Shown here piece by piece: positions 53,485 through 62,961 of a DNA stretch of 64,000 nucleotides; the first letter of the stretch is position 1; each line of letters opens with the position of its first letter. Location of the stretch: the NCBI RefSeq assembly GCF_002269385.1, contig NZ_CP022957.1, positions 3,959,001 through 4,023,000 of the forward strand, in the 5' to 3' direction. This stretch comes from Maribacter cobaltidurans (GTDB lineage Bacteria; Bacteroidota; Bacteroidia; Flavobacteriales; Flavobacteriaceae). Below the pieces are notes generated by a model. It was given only the letters and a program-made list of their open reading frames with translations, ran no database searches and was not told where the DNA came from. Both the position numbers and the translations under genes were made by a program.

Positions 53485-54932
53485 TTAATAATAAGTATAA
53501 CGTCGTACTTTGGCAATATATTTTGCGAGCCTAATGACTTGTTGGGAATATCCAAATTCGTTATCATACCAAATATAGAGTATCAAATTCTTACCGTTGT
53601 CCGAAACTATGGTCGCCTCACTATCATAAACAGCTGGAGCTACAGATCCTATAATATCCGTTGAGACCAGCTCCTTGCTAAGGCTATACTTTATTTGTTC
53701 TACCAAATCCCCTTCCAGTGCGTATTTTTTTATGATGGTATTTATGCCCTCCAAGGAAGTTTTGTTCTTGATATCCAAATTAAGAATTGCCAACGATCCA
53801 TTGGGCACCGGTACTCTTATGGCATTGGAGGTCAATTTTCCTTTCAGTCCGGGTAGTGCCTTGGCAACGGCCTGTCCTGCTCCTGTTTCGGTTATTACCA
53901 TGTTCAGGTTCGCTGCCCTTCCCCTTCTGTATTTGGGATGCATATTATCCACAAGATTCTGATCATTGGTGTAGGCATGGATGGTTTCCAAATGGCCCTT
54001 TTTAATCCCAACGGAATCCTCAATAACTTTTAAAATTGGGGTTATCGCATTTGTGGTACATGATGCGGCCGAGAATATATGCGTGGTATCTGGATCATAG
54101 TCAAAATGGTTTACCCCATGAACTATATTTGGCACCCCTTTACCGGACGCGGTCAATAGAACTTTGGATACACCTTTGGCCTTTAGGTGTCTGGACAATT
54201 GGTTTTGGTCCCTAAACGCTCCCGTATTGTCTATGACCAGGGCATTTGATATTTCGTACTCCGTATAGTCTATTTCCTCAGGTGTATTTGCGCTAATGAT
54301 TTGCACCGTGGTTCCGTTGATCAACAACGTGTTGTCTACTGCGTTAACGGTCACGGTTCCCGTGAAATTTCCATGGACGGAATCTGTTCGAAGAAGACAG
54401 GCCCTTTTTTCCAGTATTTCCGTATTCAAGGTGCCCCTTACCACAATGGCACGAAGGCGCATCTGAGTACCTTTTCCGGTTTTTGACATAAGTTCCCTGG
54501 CCAATAACCGTCCAATACGACCAAAACCATAGAGTACTACATCCTTTGGTTTTATGGCTTTGTATTCGGTTGCTGATTTGAGCTTATCAATAACAAACGC
54601 CTTTACATTGTTGAAGTTATTGTCATCGGAATGATATTCATAGGTTAGTTTACCAATATCCAATTTGGCCGGAGGCAATTTTAAATCATTAATGGCCCTA
54701 AGGATTTCAACGGAATCGAAGATTGAAATGGGTTTTTGAACAAATTCTCCAGCATATTCATGTAGCTGAATGATATCGCTTACATTTCGGTCTATTAGTG
54801 GATTTTTAAATAAGACAATCTCTATGGATTTATCATACCATAAATCGCTGATTATTTTTATGAATTCCGTGGTAGCTTTTCGCCTATCCGCCTGGAACGC
54901 TAATTTTTTTCAAAGGATATCTTTCGTGACAT
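53485..54932 (-). CDS. gap: Glyceraldehyde-3-phosphate dehydrogenase, long type; frameshifted near the start
   Basis: The long (about 482-residue) GAPDH form of Bacteroidota. An ATG at 54932 opens the family N terminus (MSRKISFEKN) but meets a TAG after ten codons. Reading continues in the next frame from the base after the A7 run (AFQADRRKATTEF...) without a stop to the end. Adding one A restores 482 residues exactly. The dehydrogenase core follows: Rossmann motif LYGFGRIGRLLAREL and the catalytic Cys in SAASCTTNAITP. The apparent ORF 53485-54678 starts at a TTG inside the gene and lacks about 85 residues. The N-terminal 85 residues are conserved in the family and not just a leader. The state of the gene (pseudogene, error or slippage) is unresolved. 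Confidence 0.85.
54902..54911 (-). other. A7 frameshift site in the GAPDH gene
   Basis: On the minus strand the sequence reads TTT GAA AAA AAT TAG CG: seven A where eight are needed, with TAG directly after. The run could undergo ribosomal -1 slippage or polymerase slippage that would restore the frame in some transcripts. Confidence 0.75.
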
Positions 54933-55001
54933 ATTAGGTGGTTGTTATAAATATTATCAAAATTAAACATTCTGAAAACTATTATAACATACAAATAAAT
55001 C

Positions 55002-55033
55002 AAAGAAGCATCCGTTTTTATGGATGCTTCTTT
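55002..55033 (-). terminator. Terminator of the htrA gene
   Basis: A 12-bp stem AAAGAAGCATCC/GGATGCTTCTTT; the tails are only moderately T-rich. Confidence 0.7.
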
Positions 55034-55048
55034 TAAATGTATTATGAT

Positions 55049-56446
55049 TTATTGAAAAATTAAGCGTTCTCGTTCGCCTTTTTCGTTGAGCATGGTAATG
55101 ATGGTCTTTCCATATCGTGATATCGACCCAAAAGCAGTGTCTGCATCGGATATATTATTTATTTCCTTATCATCTACCTGTACAATGACCTTTCCTTCCA
55201 AGCCATAGCCTCGATATAGTTCAGGCACGCCCGTTATTTTAACCCCTTTCTTGGTCCTAAACCTTTTTTGATCCTCCTTGGTAAGATTTTTTACTTCCAT
55301 TCCCATAGCGGGAACTATTAATTGTTGACGTTCTCTCAGTATCACCGGTAGGGTTAGCAATTCCTCATTTCTTTCTATAGTCACATTAATTGTGTCATTG
55401 GGCCTTTTGGTGCCCAAATATCCTGAAAGATCTGGATATTTGTGTATTTCGATTTGATCTATTTTTTTTATAATATCGCCTAATTGCAATCCAGCTTCCT
55501 CGGCACCTGATTCCTCTTCAATATCTTCTATATAAACCCCGTCAATATCATTGATTCCTCTTTTTATAGCATCCCTTGTATTCACGGGTGCAGGTGTTAT
55601 TCCCATAAAGGCTTTGTGAACGTTGCCGTACTCCATAATATCATTTACGACCTTTTTGGCAATATTGCTGGGAACGGCAAAGGAATATCCAACATAGGAA
55701 CCGGTTTGGGATGAAATAGCCGTATTGATTCCTATTAAATCCCCATTGGTATTGACCAAGGCACCTCCTGAATTCCCCGGATTTACTGCGGCATCGGTTT
55801 GTATGAAAGATTGGTTTGAACGCGTGTCCAAACTTCTGGCTTTGGCACTAACGATACCCGCTGTGACCGTAGAAGTAAGGTTAAAAGGGTTTCCGACCGC
55901 CAAAACCCATTCCCCAATCTTAGTGTTGTCCGAGTCTCCAAACGCCAAATAAGGTAATTTGTCATCGGTGTCAATCTTAATTAGGGCAATATCTGAATTT
56001 GGATCCGTACCTACCAATTCCGCTTCGAAGGTCTTATTATTGTTTAAGGTAACCTGTAACTGAGTGGCGTTGGCGATTACATGGTTGTTCGTTACAATAT
56101 ATCCATCCTGTGAAATGATTACCCCAGATCCTGTACCTACTTGTGGGGTAACGGTACCTCCCGAACCATAAAAGAAGTCAAAAACACTATTTCTTCTGGT
56201 GTTCAGGGTAAGGTTTTTAACGTGGACCACTGAATTTACGGTACGTTCCGCCGCATTGGTGAAATCTACTTCGTTAATACCAGCGCCCAAAGCCGAAGTA
56301 GGGGTGTAGTTCGTACTGAATAAAGGCTGCGAATCGTTTGAGGAGACAATTGCATAATTGGGCTTCTCAAAAAGAAGTTTATAGGCACCCAAGGTAATTG
56401 CTCCTGCACAGATGGAAACGAGTAAAAGTCCTCCAATTTTCTTCAT
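55049..56446 (-). CDS. degP: Periplasmic serine protease HtrA/DegP family (Do-like)
   Basis: A 465-residue envelope protease/chaperone with an N-terminal signal or anchor (residues 3-22), a trypsin-like domain (His in TNNHVI near 120, Asp in NSDIALIK near 153, Ser in GNSGGAL near 228) and two PDZ domains (about 280-365 and 385-465). The linker before the protease domain includes VHVKNLTL, typical of Do-type HtrA. It degrades misfolded periplasmic proteins. The upstream region to dapF is 127 bases with TAATTTTA, one base off the -7 consensus, nearby. Confidence 0.94.
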   Translation of the reverse strand: MKKIGGLLLVSICAGAITLGAYKLLFEKPNYAIVSSNDSQPLFSTNYTPTSALGAGINEVDFTNAAERTVNSVVHVKNLTLNTRRNSVFDFFYGSGGTVTPQVGTGSGVIISQDGYIVTNNHVIANATQLQVTLNNNKTFEAELVGTDPNSDIALIKIDTDDKLPYLAFGDSDNTKIGEWVLAVGNPFNLTSTVTAGIVSAKARSLDTRSNQSFIQTDAAVNPGNSGGALVNTNGDLIGINTAISSQTGSYVGYSFAVPSNIAKKVVNDIMEYGNVHKAFMGITPAPVNTRDAIKRGINDIDGVYIEDIEEESGAEEAGLQLGDIIKKIDQIEIHKYPDLSGYLGTKRPNDTINVTIERNEELLTLPVILRERQQLIVPAMGMEVKNLTKEDQKRFRTKKGVKITGVPELYRGYGLEGKVIVQVDDKEINNISDADTAFGSISRYGKTIITMLNEKGERERLIFQ

Positions 56447-56549
56447 AATCTATACTGTTTTAACCATTTAAGGGTAAAATTACATCATTTCCATTTTTAT
56501 GGTAGTGGTTTAACGACTTTTTAACTGCAATGATGCCTTGAATAAATCA

Positions 56550-56557
56550 TATCTTTG
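56550..56557 (+). promoter_or_regulatory. -7 box of dapF
   Basis: TATCTTTG, a full match to TANNTTTG, 16 bases before the ATG at 56574. The leader would be about ten bases. Confidence 0.45.
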
Positions 56558-56573
56558 TGTTTTAACACTTAGT

Positions 56574-57350
56574 ATGACCGCTACATTTTTTAAATATCAA
56601 GGCACGGGAAACGACTTTGTAATGATCGATAATAGGACATTGTTTTTTCCAAAAGAGGACAATGGGCTCGTTGCCTTTTTATGCCATAGAAGATTTGGAA
56701 TTGGTGCGGATGGACTTATTCTTCTTGAAAACGATGAATCCCATGATTTTAGGATGGTATATTATAATGCTGATGGTAGAGAGGGAAGTATGTGCGGAAA
56801 TGGTGGAAGATGTATAGTGGCATTTGCAAAGTTTTTAGGCATCATTGAAAGAAAAGCAAAATTCATCGCTGTGGATGGACCTCATACTGCTACAGTTGAC
56901 GGAGATATCGTCAGTCTTAAAATGCAAGACGTTACCGAAATTAAAAGAAAACCCAGCGCCTTGTATCTGAATACCGGATCTCCGCACCATGTACAATTGG
57001 TTTCCAAACTAAGTACGTTCAATGTAGCCAAGGAAGGCGCTAAATTAAGGTACGGCATTTATGGGGAGGTGGGAAGCAATATTAATTTTGTAGAGCAAGA
57101 GTCAGAGGATACTTTCAATGTAAGGACCTACGAAAGAGGGGTCGAGGACGAGACACTTTCTTGTGGTACAGGCGTTACGGCTGTGGCTTTGGCCATGCAT
57201 GAATTAGGAAAAATAAAAAGTAACTATGCCCACATCAATGCGGTTGGTGGTAAGTTAAAGATTGAATTTGAATTTAGTGAAGGAAGCTATGGTCAAATTC
57301 ACTTAATAGGGGAGGCCAAGCAAGTTTTTAAAGGAGAAATTACATGGTAA
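56574..57350 (+). CDS. dapF: Diaminopimelate epimerase
   Basis: Interconverts LL- and meso-diaminopimelate for lysine and peptidoglycan synthesis. The frame opens at 56538, but MTATFFKYQGTGNDFVM at 56574 is the conserved start, preceded by a -7 box. With 258 residues it is normal length. The two catalytic Cys sit in GSMCGNGGRC near residue 75 and LSCGTGVTAVAL near 205. The next gene overlaps by seven bases. Confidence 0.96.
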   Translation: MTATFFKYQGTGNDFVMIDNRTLFFPKEDNGLVAFLCHRRFGIGADGLILLENDESHDFRMVYYNADGREGSMCGNGGRCIVAFAKFLGIIERKAKFIAVDGPHTATVDGDIVSLKMQDVTEIKRKPSALYLNTGSPHHVQLVSKLSTFNVAKEGAKLRYGIYGEVGSNINFVEQESEDTFNVRTYERGVEDETLSCGTGVTAVALAMHELGKIKSNYAHINAVGGKLKIEFEFSEGSYGQIHLIGEAKQVFKGEITW

Positions 57351-57868
57351 GTCTCCAAGGAAATAAAGTTAAGCTAAGGGCCCTTGAAAAAGAAGATTTG
57401 GATTTGCTTTTTGAATTGGAGAATAATCCATCAGTTTGGGAAATTAGCGGAACAATAACACCGTATTCCAGGGATGTCCTAAAATTGTATTTGGACAATG
57501 CACATAGGGATATTTATGACGTCAAACAGTTACGATTAGTTATTTGTACCTTAAATAATGAGTCCTTGGGATTAATAGACCTTTTTGATTTCGATCCAAA
57601 AAATAAAAGAGCGGGGATAGGTGTTTTAATAAATGATAAAGGAGATAGAAATAAAGGAATTGGCACCGAATCCCTTGAAATACTATGTAAGTATGCTTTT
57701 AAGACCTTACAATTAAAACAACTTTATGCTAATATTCTGGAAGAAAACGAAAGAAGTATCCACCTTTTTAAAAAATTAGGTTTTGAATTGGTAGGTACCA
57801 AAAAGAATTGGATTTTCAGCGAAGGTGTTTTTAAAAACGAATTATTGTTTCAAAAGATTTTTTATTAA
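57344..57868 (+). CDS. GNAT family N-acetyltransferase (RimJ-like)
   Basis: A 174-residue acetyltransferase in the RimJ/RimL style: VKLRALEKEDLDLLFELEN at the start, the acetyl-CoA loop DRNKGIGTESLEIL near residue 104 and ENERSIHLFKKLGFELVG near 140. The substrate may be protein, spermidine or sugar, so no name is given. Lies between dapF and mltG in an overlapping chain, hence co-transcribed. Confidence 0.88.
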   Translation: MVSLQGNKVKLRALEKEDLDLLFELENNPSVWEISGTITPYSRDVLKLYLDNAHRDIYDVKQLRLVICTLNNESLGLIDLFDFDPKNKRAGIGVLINDKGDRNKGIGTESLEILCKYAFKTLQLKQLYANILEENERSIHLFKKLGFELVGTKKNWIFSEGVFKNELLFQKIFY

Positions 57869-58911
57869 TGTATATCAAAAAAATATTGTTAGCTATTTTA
57901 CTCTTAGGCTTAATTGCCGGAGGAGTATTCGCTTATATGGTCTATAATACCTTTTTTACGCCCAATACCAATTTTAATAATGAAGAGGCCTTTGTATACA
58001 TTGGTTCCAATGATTCCTTTGCCGATGTCAAAGAGCAAATGGCACCCCTTTTGCATAATGTGGAAGCTTTTCAAAAGGCTGCGGAGAGAAAAGGGTATGC
58101 CTCAAATATTAAAGGGGGTAAATATCGTATTTCCAAGGGAATGAACAATAATGATATCATTAACAACTTAAGGGTCAATAATATTCCCGTGAAAGTTTCT
58201 TTTAACAATCAGGAAAGCACGGCAAGTTTGGCCGGTAGGATTGCGGAACAAATCGAAGCTGATAGCCTAAGCTTGCTTATTAGCTTTAACGATAGTGAAT
58301 TTCTTCAACAAAACGGATTTAATGAAGACAATAAGCTTTCCCTTTTTATACCCAATAGTTATGAGTTTTTTTGGAATACTTCTGCAGAGCAGTTTAGGGA
58401 ACGTATGTTAAAAGAGTACAAAAGATTTTGGAATGCGGACAGAATTGCAAAGGCCAAGGCCCAAAATATGACACCTAATGAGGTTGTGGCATTGGCATCC
58501 ATTGTGCAAAAGGAAACGGCCAAGGTGGATGAACGGCCAAAAGTTGCAGGTTTGTATCTTAATAGATTAAGAAATGGTATGTTGTTGCAGGCGGATCCCA
58601 CTGTTATATATGCGATAAAAAAAGAGACAGGTAATTTCGATACAATTATAAAAAGAGTTCTTTATAAGGACCTTGAAATTAATTCCCCATACAATACATA
58701 TAAAAATACCGGGGTTCCGCCCGGACCTATTACAATGCCCGATATTAGCTCGGTAGATGCCATTTTAAACCCTGAAACTCATAGGTATTTGTACATGGTG
58801 GCCAATGTCGAGAACTTCGGTTATCATATGTTTGCAGAGGATATGGCGCAACACAACCGAAATAAGGAACAGTATATCCGTTGGCTTAACAAACAGAAAA
58901 TCAACAGATAG
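57868..58911 (+). CDS. mltG: Endolytic transglycosylase MltG
   Basis: Cuts nascent peptidoglycan glycan strands and so limits their length. A 347-residue inner-membrane protein with one N-terminal segment (about residues 4-24), a LysM-like part and the YceG core. The catalytic Glu lies in SIVQKETAK near residue 216 and the closing TGVPPGPITMPDISS is conserved. Start ATG shares its A with the stop of the previous gene (TAATG). Fits with dapF, since both serve cell-wall synthesis. Confidence 0.94.
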   Translation: MYIKKILLAILLLGLIAGGVFAYMVYNTFFTPNTNFNNEEAFVYIGSNDSFADVKEQMAPLLHNVEAFQKAAERKGYASNIKGGKYRISKGMNNNDIINNLRVNNIPVKVSFNNQESTASLAGRIAEQIEADSLSLLISFNDSEFLQQNGFNEDNKLSLFIPNSYEFFWNTSAEQFRERMLKEYKRFWNADRIAKAKAQNMTPNEVVALASIVQKETAKVDERPKVAGLYLNRLRNGMLLQADPTVIYAIKKETGNFDTIIKRVLYKDLEINSPYNTYKNTGVPPGPITMPDISSVDAILNPETHRYLYMVANVENFGYHMFAEDMAQHNRNKEQYIRWLNKQKINR

Positions 58912-58993
58912 GAGGTTGTCGTAATTTTAAGACATCTTAACTAATAGGGTGTATTTTTAACAAATCCTTCCCAATTTACATTTTTAACATATG

Positions 58994-59001
58994 TAACTTT
59001 G
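58994..59001 (+). promoter_or_regulatory. -7 box of the lysozyme-like gene
   Basis: TAACTTTG, a full match to TANNTTTG, 57 bases before the start codon, giving a leader of about 50 bases. Confidence 0.4.
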
Positions 59002-59058
59002 CCCCGAGAAATTTAAGCAAGCATTTTTTTGTGCCATAAGTCTTAAGAAAAACACAGT

Positions 59059-59688
59059 ATGAAAAGATGGATATTAATAACTTGTCCTCTTATCGCTATT
59101 TTTATTTTGTCGAGTTTCAGCTTTAGTATTTTTAATGTTGAAGTTCCAGAAGCTCTCAAGGTAAAAGAACCCTCCCCGTTTTTGTTCCCCCAGGACAAAG
59201 CAGTATTCGAAAAAATTAATGTACAGCCACCCTTTTTGGGCAGTAAATATATAGGCTTTAAAGAGGCCTTGGCTTTCAAGGAGTCACAAGGAAACTATGC
59301 TGCAGTAAATTCTTTTGGATATATGGGAAAATACCAATTTGGTATTAATACTTTGGCCTTGGTGGGTGTGCGTGATTCCATACATTTTTTGGAAAACCCC
59401 GCATTGCAAGAGGAGGTATTCGAAAAGAATATAGCTCGTAACAAATGGATTTTAAGAAAGGATATCGCAAGATTTGTGGGAAAACGTATCAATGGTATTG
59501 AAATTACGGAATCCGGTATTCTGGCAGCGGCTCACTTGGCAGGTCCTGGCAATGTGAAACAATATTTGCGTTCCTTTGGAAAAACGGATGTCATGGATGG
59601 TTATGGTACCACAATTGCCACGTATCTAAAGAAGTTTTCAGGTTATGATATTACCTTGATCAAGCCTATTAAAAACGCTAGGATTTAA
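59059..59688 (+). CDS. Lysozyme-like (lytic transglycosylase-type) exported protein
   Basis: A 209-residue protein with a signal or anchor segment (about residues 5-24) and a lysozyme-like fold in the rest. FKEALAFKESQGNYAAVN near residue 75 has the Glu expected as catalytic acid, followed by SFGYMGKYQFG and LAAAHLAGPGNVKQYL, the helix and Gly-rich turn pattern of SLT-type transglycosylases. Enzymatic activity is likely but not certain. Downstream of mltG with its own promoter and terminator. Confidence 0.75.
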   Translation: MKRWILITCPLIAIFILSSFSFSIFNVEVPEALKVKEPSPFLFPQDKAVFEKINVQPPFLGSKYIGFKEALAFKESQGNYAAVNSFGYMGKYQFGINTLALVGVRDSIHFLENPALQEEVFEKNIARNKWILRKDIARFVGKRINGIEITESGILAAAHLAGPGNVKQYLRSFGKTDVMDGYGTTIATYLKKFSGYDITLIKPIKNARI

Positions 59689-59710
59689 AGTTTTTTAAAT
59701 ATGAAAATGG

Positions 59711-59742
59711 GAAAGCCTTGGCAGATATGTCAAGGTTTTTTT
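59711..59742 (+). terminator. Terminator of the lysozyme-like gene
   Basis: Stem CCTTGGC/GTCAAGG (one G-U pair) followed by seven T. Confidence 0.7.
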
Positions 59743-60463
59743 ATGCCTGAATTATAAAGATTGTTGGGCGTTTGTGCAAGTCAACATGTTCATTTTTCCA
59801 TTGAGAAGCAGTTTTTGTTCTAATGAACTCGTTATTCAAGGTAATATCGCAGGCCACACAGATTTGTGTGCTTCCTGATACGGTTTTGACCAATTCTTCC
59901 AAAAGTTTATTGTTGCGATAGGGTGTTTCTATGAATAGTTGTGATTGGTTTTCTTCTTTGGATTTTCTTTCCAATTTCTTAATTTCTTTCCTTCGCTCCG
60001 CATTATCTATGGGAAGATATCCATTAAAGGCAAAATTCTGGCCGTTTAAACCACTGGCCATTAAGGCCAATACAACGGAGGATGGCCCCACCAAAGGTAC
60101 TACCTGAATATTTTTTTCGTGGGCAATTTTTACCACCGCGGCACCGGGGTCTGCAATACCTGGACAACCAGCTTCCGAAAGTATACCCACATTCAACCCT
60201 TCCAGACAAGGATTTAAAAAACTCGGTATTTCAGAGACTTCGGTAAACTTGTTAAGGGCTTGTAGCACTAGGGATGGCTGTGATTTTCTAGGTGAAATTT
60301 TTTTGATGAAGTGTCTCGCCGTCTTTTCATTTTCAACAATATATATATTGATATCCTCAATGGCCCTTTTTATGGAAATGGGCAATACCTCAAGAGGGGG
60401 AATGTCTCCCAAGGTTGTAGGAATTAAGTAAAGTTTACCTTTTTTAGAATCTTGGTCCATCAT
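59741..60463 (-). CDS. SAM-dependent methyltransferase, RsmI/tetrapyrrole-methylase family
   Basis: A 240-residue protein of the tetrapyrrole methylase fold. GILSEAGCPGIADPGAAVV near residue 91 and PLVGPSSVVLALMASGLNG near 118 are the RsmI-type motifs. It is shorter than E. coli RsmI, which methylates C1402 of 16S rRNA, because it lacks the C-terminal part. Bacteroidota carry this short type in addition to or instead of the full one, so the rRNA target is only likely. The LMW phosphatase gene precedes it by three bases. Confidence 0.85.
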   Translation of the reverse strand: MMDQDSKKGKLYLIPTTLGDIPPLEVLPISIKRAIEDINIYIVENEKTARHFIKKISPRKSQPSLVLQALNKFTEVSEIPSFLNPCLEGLNVGILSEAGCPGIADPGAAVVKIAHEKNIQVVPLVGPSSVVLALMASGLNGQNFAFNGYLPIDNAERRKEIKKLERKSKEENQSQLFIETPYRNNKLLEELVKTVSGSTQICVACDITLNNEFIRTKTASQWKNEHVDLHKRPTIFIIQA

Positions 60464-60466
60464 AGA

Positions 60467-60919
60467 TTAAGATAGTTTTTTGGCAATTTCCTCACAGGCC
60501 TTGTCAATGAGTTGATAGACCTTTTCAAAACCATCGACTGAATCATAATAGGGATCAGGAACCTCATTTTCCTTGATGCTTGCCTCACTGAGCAATAACT
60601 TGACCTTGGCCACTTGACCCTTATTTCTACTTAAGCTAATGATGTTGGCATAATTGCTTTTATCCATGGCATAAATAACATCAAACTCCTCTAAATCTGA
60701 ATAAGAAAGCTTTCTACAAACTTGTTGACTTATGTCGATCCCATACTTTTTGGCTACTGCTATAGATCTAGGGTCTGGAGGATTTCCTATATGGTAGCCA
60801 CCCGTTCCTGCCGAGTCTACCCATACAGCATCTGTATCTATCTTGCTTTTTAGAATACCCTCTGCCAATGGCGACCTACAGATATTCCCTAGGCATACCA
60901 TTAAAACTTTGGTCTTCAT
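60467..60919 (-). CDS. Low-molecular-weight protein tyrosine phosphatase
   Basis: A 150-residue phosphatase with the active loop VCLGNICRSP (Cys 9, Arg 15, C-x5-R-S) and the general acid Asp in VPDPYYDSVDGF near residue 120. It is the bacterial LMW-PTP fold. It lies between dnaA and rsmI with five- and three-base gaps, so it is in one unit with dnaA upstream. Physiological substrate unknown; exopolysaccharide-linked kinases are common partners but none is seen here. Confidence 0.93.
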   Translation of the reverse strand: MKTKVLMVCLGNICRSPLAEGILKSKIDTDAVWVDSAGTGGYHIGNPPDPRSIAVAKKYGIDISQQVCRKLSYSDLEEFDVIYAMDKSNYANIISLSRNKGQVAKVKLLLSEASIKENEVPDPYYDSVDGFEKVYQLIDKACEEIAKKLS

Positions 60920-60924
60920 CTGGA

Positions 60925-62349
60925 TTAGGAGAATTTTTTGGTCAGGTCTTCTATATATTTTCGGAACTGTTTGTCCGTTTCAGCCAAGTTGTCTACGGTT
61001 TTGCAAGCATGCAGTACTGTAGCGTGATCTCTCTTACCAATCTGGGATCCTATGCTCGCCAAAGAGGCCTTGGTGAATTTTTTTGCAAAGAACATGGCCA
61101 ACTGTCGGGCTTGTACGATATGCCTTTTCCTTGTTTTTGATTGTAGGGTGGCAACATCCATTTCAAAGTAGTCTGATACCACCTTCTGAATGTAATCTAT
61201 GGATACTTCCCTTTTGGTGTTCTTCACGAATTTTTCTACCACTTGCTGGGCCAATTCAATGGTAACCTCGCGTTTGTTTAAAGTAGATTGCGCAATTAAG
61301 GAAATAATGGCACCTTCCAATTCCCGTATATTGGTCTTGATGTGTTTGGCCACGTAATCGATAATATCATCGGGCATTTCCACACCATCCCTATACAATT
61401 TGTTTTTTAGTATGGAAATACGGGTTTCGTAATCTGGACTCTGGAGTTCAGCAGAAAGTCCCCATTTGAAGCGGGATAGTAGTCGTTGTTCAAAATCCTG
61501 CATGTCCACCGGAGCCTTGTCCGAGGTTAACACAACCTGTTTTCCGTTTTGATGCAGATGATTGAAAATGTGGAAGAAAACATCCTGTGTTCCAGACTTA
61601 CCGGAAAGGAACTGCACATCGTCAATAATCAGTACATCTATCAATTGGTAGAAATGGATGAAATCATTTCTGGTATTCTTCTTTACGGACTCAATATATT
61701 GCTGAGTAAATTTTTCAGCGGAAATATAAAGTACGGTACGCTCTGGATATTTGTCCTTTATTTCCACCCCAATAGCATGCGCCAAGTGTGTCTTTCCCAA
61801 ACCAACGCCACCAAAAACTAAAAGGGGGTTAAAGGATGTACCTCCTGGTTTATTGGCTACGGCCATGCCCGCGGAACGTGCAAGCCTGTTGGAATCCCCT
61901 TCTAAAAAATTATCAAAATTATAATTTGGGTTTAATTGGGATTCAATCTTTATGTTTCTGATTCCAGGGATAACAAAAGGATTCCGTAATTCTGGATTTT
62001 TTGACTTTATGGGAACGTCCATTTCCTGCGGACTCATATTGCCCCTATTGGAACTTGGTATTTTCTCCGTAAAAGGTTCCTTGTTGCCATAGGTGTTTTC
62101 CATTCTAATGATGTACACCAATTTTGCAGTTTCTCCAAGCTGCTTTGTCAAAGCCACTTTAAGAAGCTTGACATAATGCTCTTCTAGCCACTCATAGAAA
62201 AATTTACTGGGAACTTGTATGCTCAAGGCATTGTCAGAGAGTTTGATAGGTTTGATAGGCTCAAACCAAGTTTTGAATGCCTGCGGTTGGATATTATCTT
62301 TGATAAACACCAAACAATTTTTCCATACGGAATCGGCAGTAACATTCAT
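60925..62349 (-). CDS. dnaA: Chromosomal replication initiator protein DnaA
   Basis: A 474-residue initiator. Domain I at the N terminus (SVWKNCLVFIKDNIQPQAF), a short linker, AAA+ domain with Walker A GGVGLGKTHL near residue 178 and Walker B VLIIDDVQFLS near 240, and the DnaA-box binding domain IV (about 370-474) with GKRDHATVLHACKTV. No DnaA boxes are seen in the adjacent intergenic regions, so the origin is probably elsewhere, as is common in Bacteroidota. Confidence 0.97.
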   Translation of the reverse strand: MNVTADSVWKNCLVFIKDNIQPQAFKTWFEPIKPIKLSDNALSIQVPSKFFYEWLEEHYVKLLKVALTKQLGETAKLVYIIRMENTYGNKEPFTEKIPSSNRGNMSPQEMDVPIKSKNPELRNPFVIPGIRNIKIESQLNPNYNFDNFLEGDSNRLARSAGMAVANKPGGTSFNPLLVFGGVGLGKTHLAHAIGVEIKDKYPERTVLYISAEKFTQQYIESVKKNTRNDFIHFYQLIDVLIIDDVQFLSGKSGTQDVFFHIFNHLHQNGKQVVLTSDKAPVDMQDFEQRLLSRFKWGLSAELQSPDYETRISILKNKLYRDGVEMPDDIIDYVAKHIKTNIRELEGAIISLIAQSTLNKREVTIELAQQVVEKFVKNTKREVSIDYIQKVVSDYFEMDVATLQSKTRKRHIVQARQLAMFFAKKFTKASLASIGSQIGKRDHATVLHACKTVDNLAETDKQFRKYIEDLTKKFS

Positions 62350-62554
62350 AATAAAAAAGGCTCTTGTTATTGGTTAGTTAAAAGTGATCAAAACAAAAAT
62401 TAGAGACAAATATTTTAGCTCTGTAAGGTGGACAAATATGTGAACAAAAATTCTAAAAAAAAAATCAATACCTATTGAATTTGACCTTTTTTTTTCTCAT
62501 GTTCGCCACCAAACATCGGGGGACTTTAAATATATAGTTTTTAATCAAAAATCA

Positions 62555-62950
62555 ATGGAATTTAACGAAATTTCTTTTCGCGTAAGATATGCCGAAACAG
62601 ACCAAATGGGAATTGTGTATTATGGCAATTATGCCCAATACTTGGAGATGGGTAGGGTAGAGTGGCTAAGATCCCTTGGGGTTTCCTATAAATGGATGGA
62701 AGAAAACGGTGTTATGCTTCCAGTAATCTCACTAAAGGTGGATTATAAAAATTCTGCCAGGTATGATGACCTTATCACCGTGAGGACCCAACTAAAAAAA
62801 TTGCCCTCAGTTCGTATAGAATTTGACTATTCCATTTTTAATGAAGATGGTGAAATTTTAATCGAGGCCAATACCGTTTTGGTGTTCATGGACTCCCATA
62901 GGAAAAAGCCTATAAAATGTCCAGAATATATTTTGGAAAAATTAACCTGA
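62555..62950 (+). CDS. Acyl-CoA thioesterase, 4HBT/YbgC type
   Basis: A 131-residue single hotdog protein. RYAETDQMGIVYYGNYAQYLEMGRVEWLR near residue 10 (quoted core AETDQMGIVYYGNY) holds the catalytic Asp of the 4-hydroxybenzoyl-CoA thioesterase family. Transcribed divergently from dnaA across 205 bases. YbgC-like enzymes act on short- to medium-chain acyl-CoA; the substrate here is not determined. Confidence 0.9.
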   Translation: MEFNEISFRVRYAETDQMGIVYYGNYAQYLEMGRVEWLRSLGVSYKWMEENGVMLPVISLKVDYKNSARYDDLITVRTQLKKLPSVRIEFDYSIFNEDGEILIEANTVLVFMDSHRKKPIKCPEYILEKLT

Positions 62951-62961
62951 TTCTTTTAAAA

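Noticed and set aside
53485..54678. GAPDH as a 397-residue protein starting at TTG
   Set aside because: The TTG lies in the middle of conserved family sequence; the N-terminal 85 residues are present upstream in frame and in the expected order.
62350..62554. Replication origin next to dnaA
   Set aside because: AT-rich, but I find no cluster of DnaA boxes (TTATCCACA-like); one partial match does not suffice.
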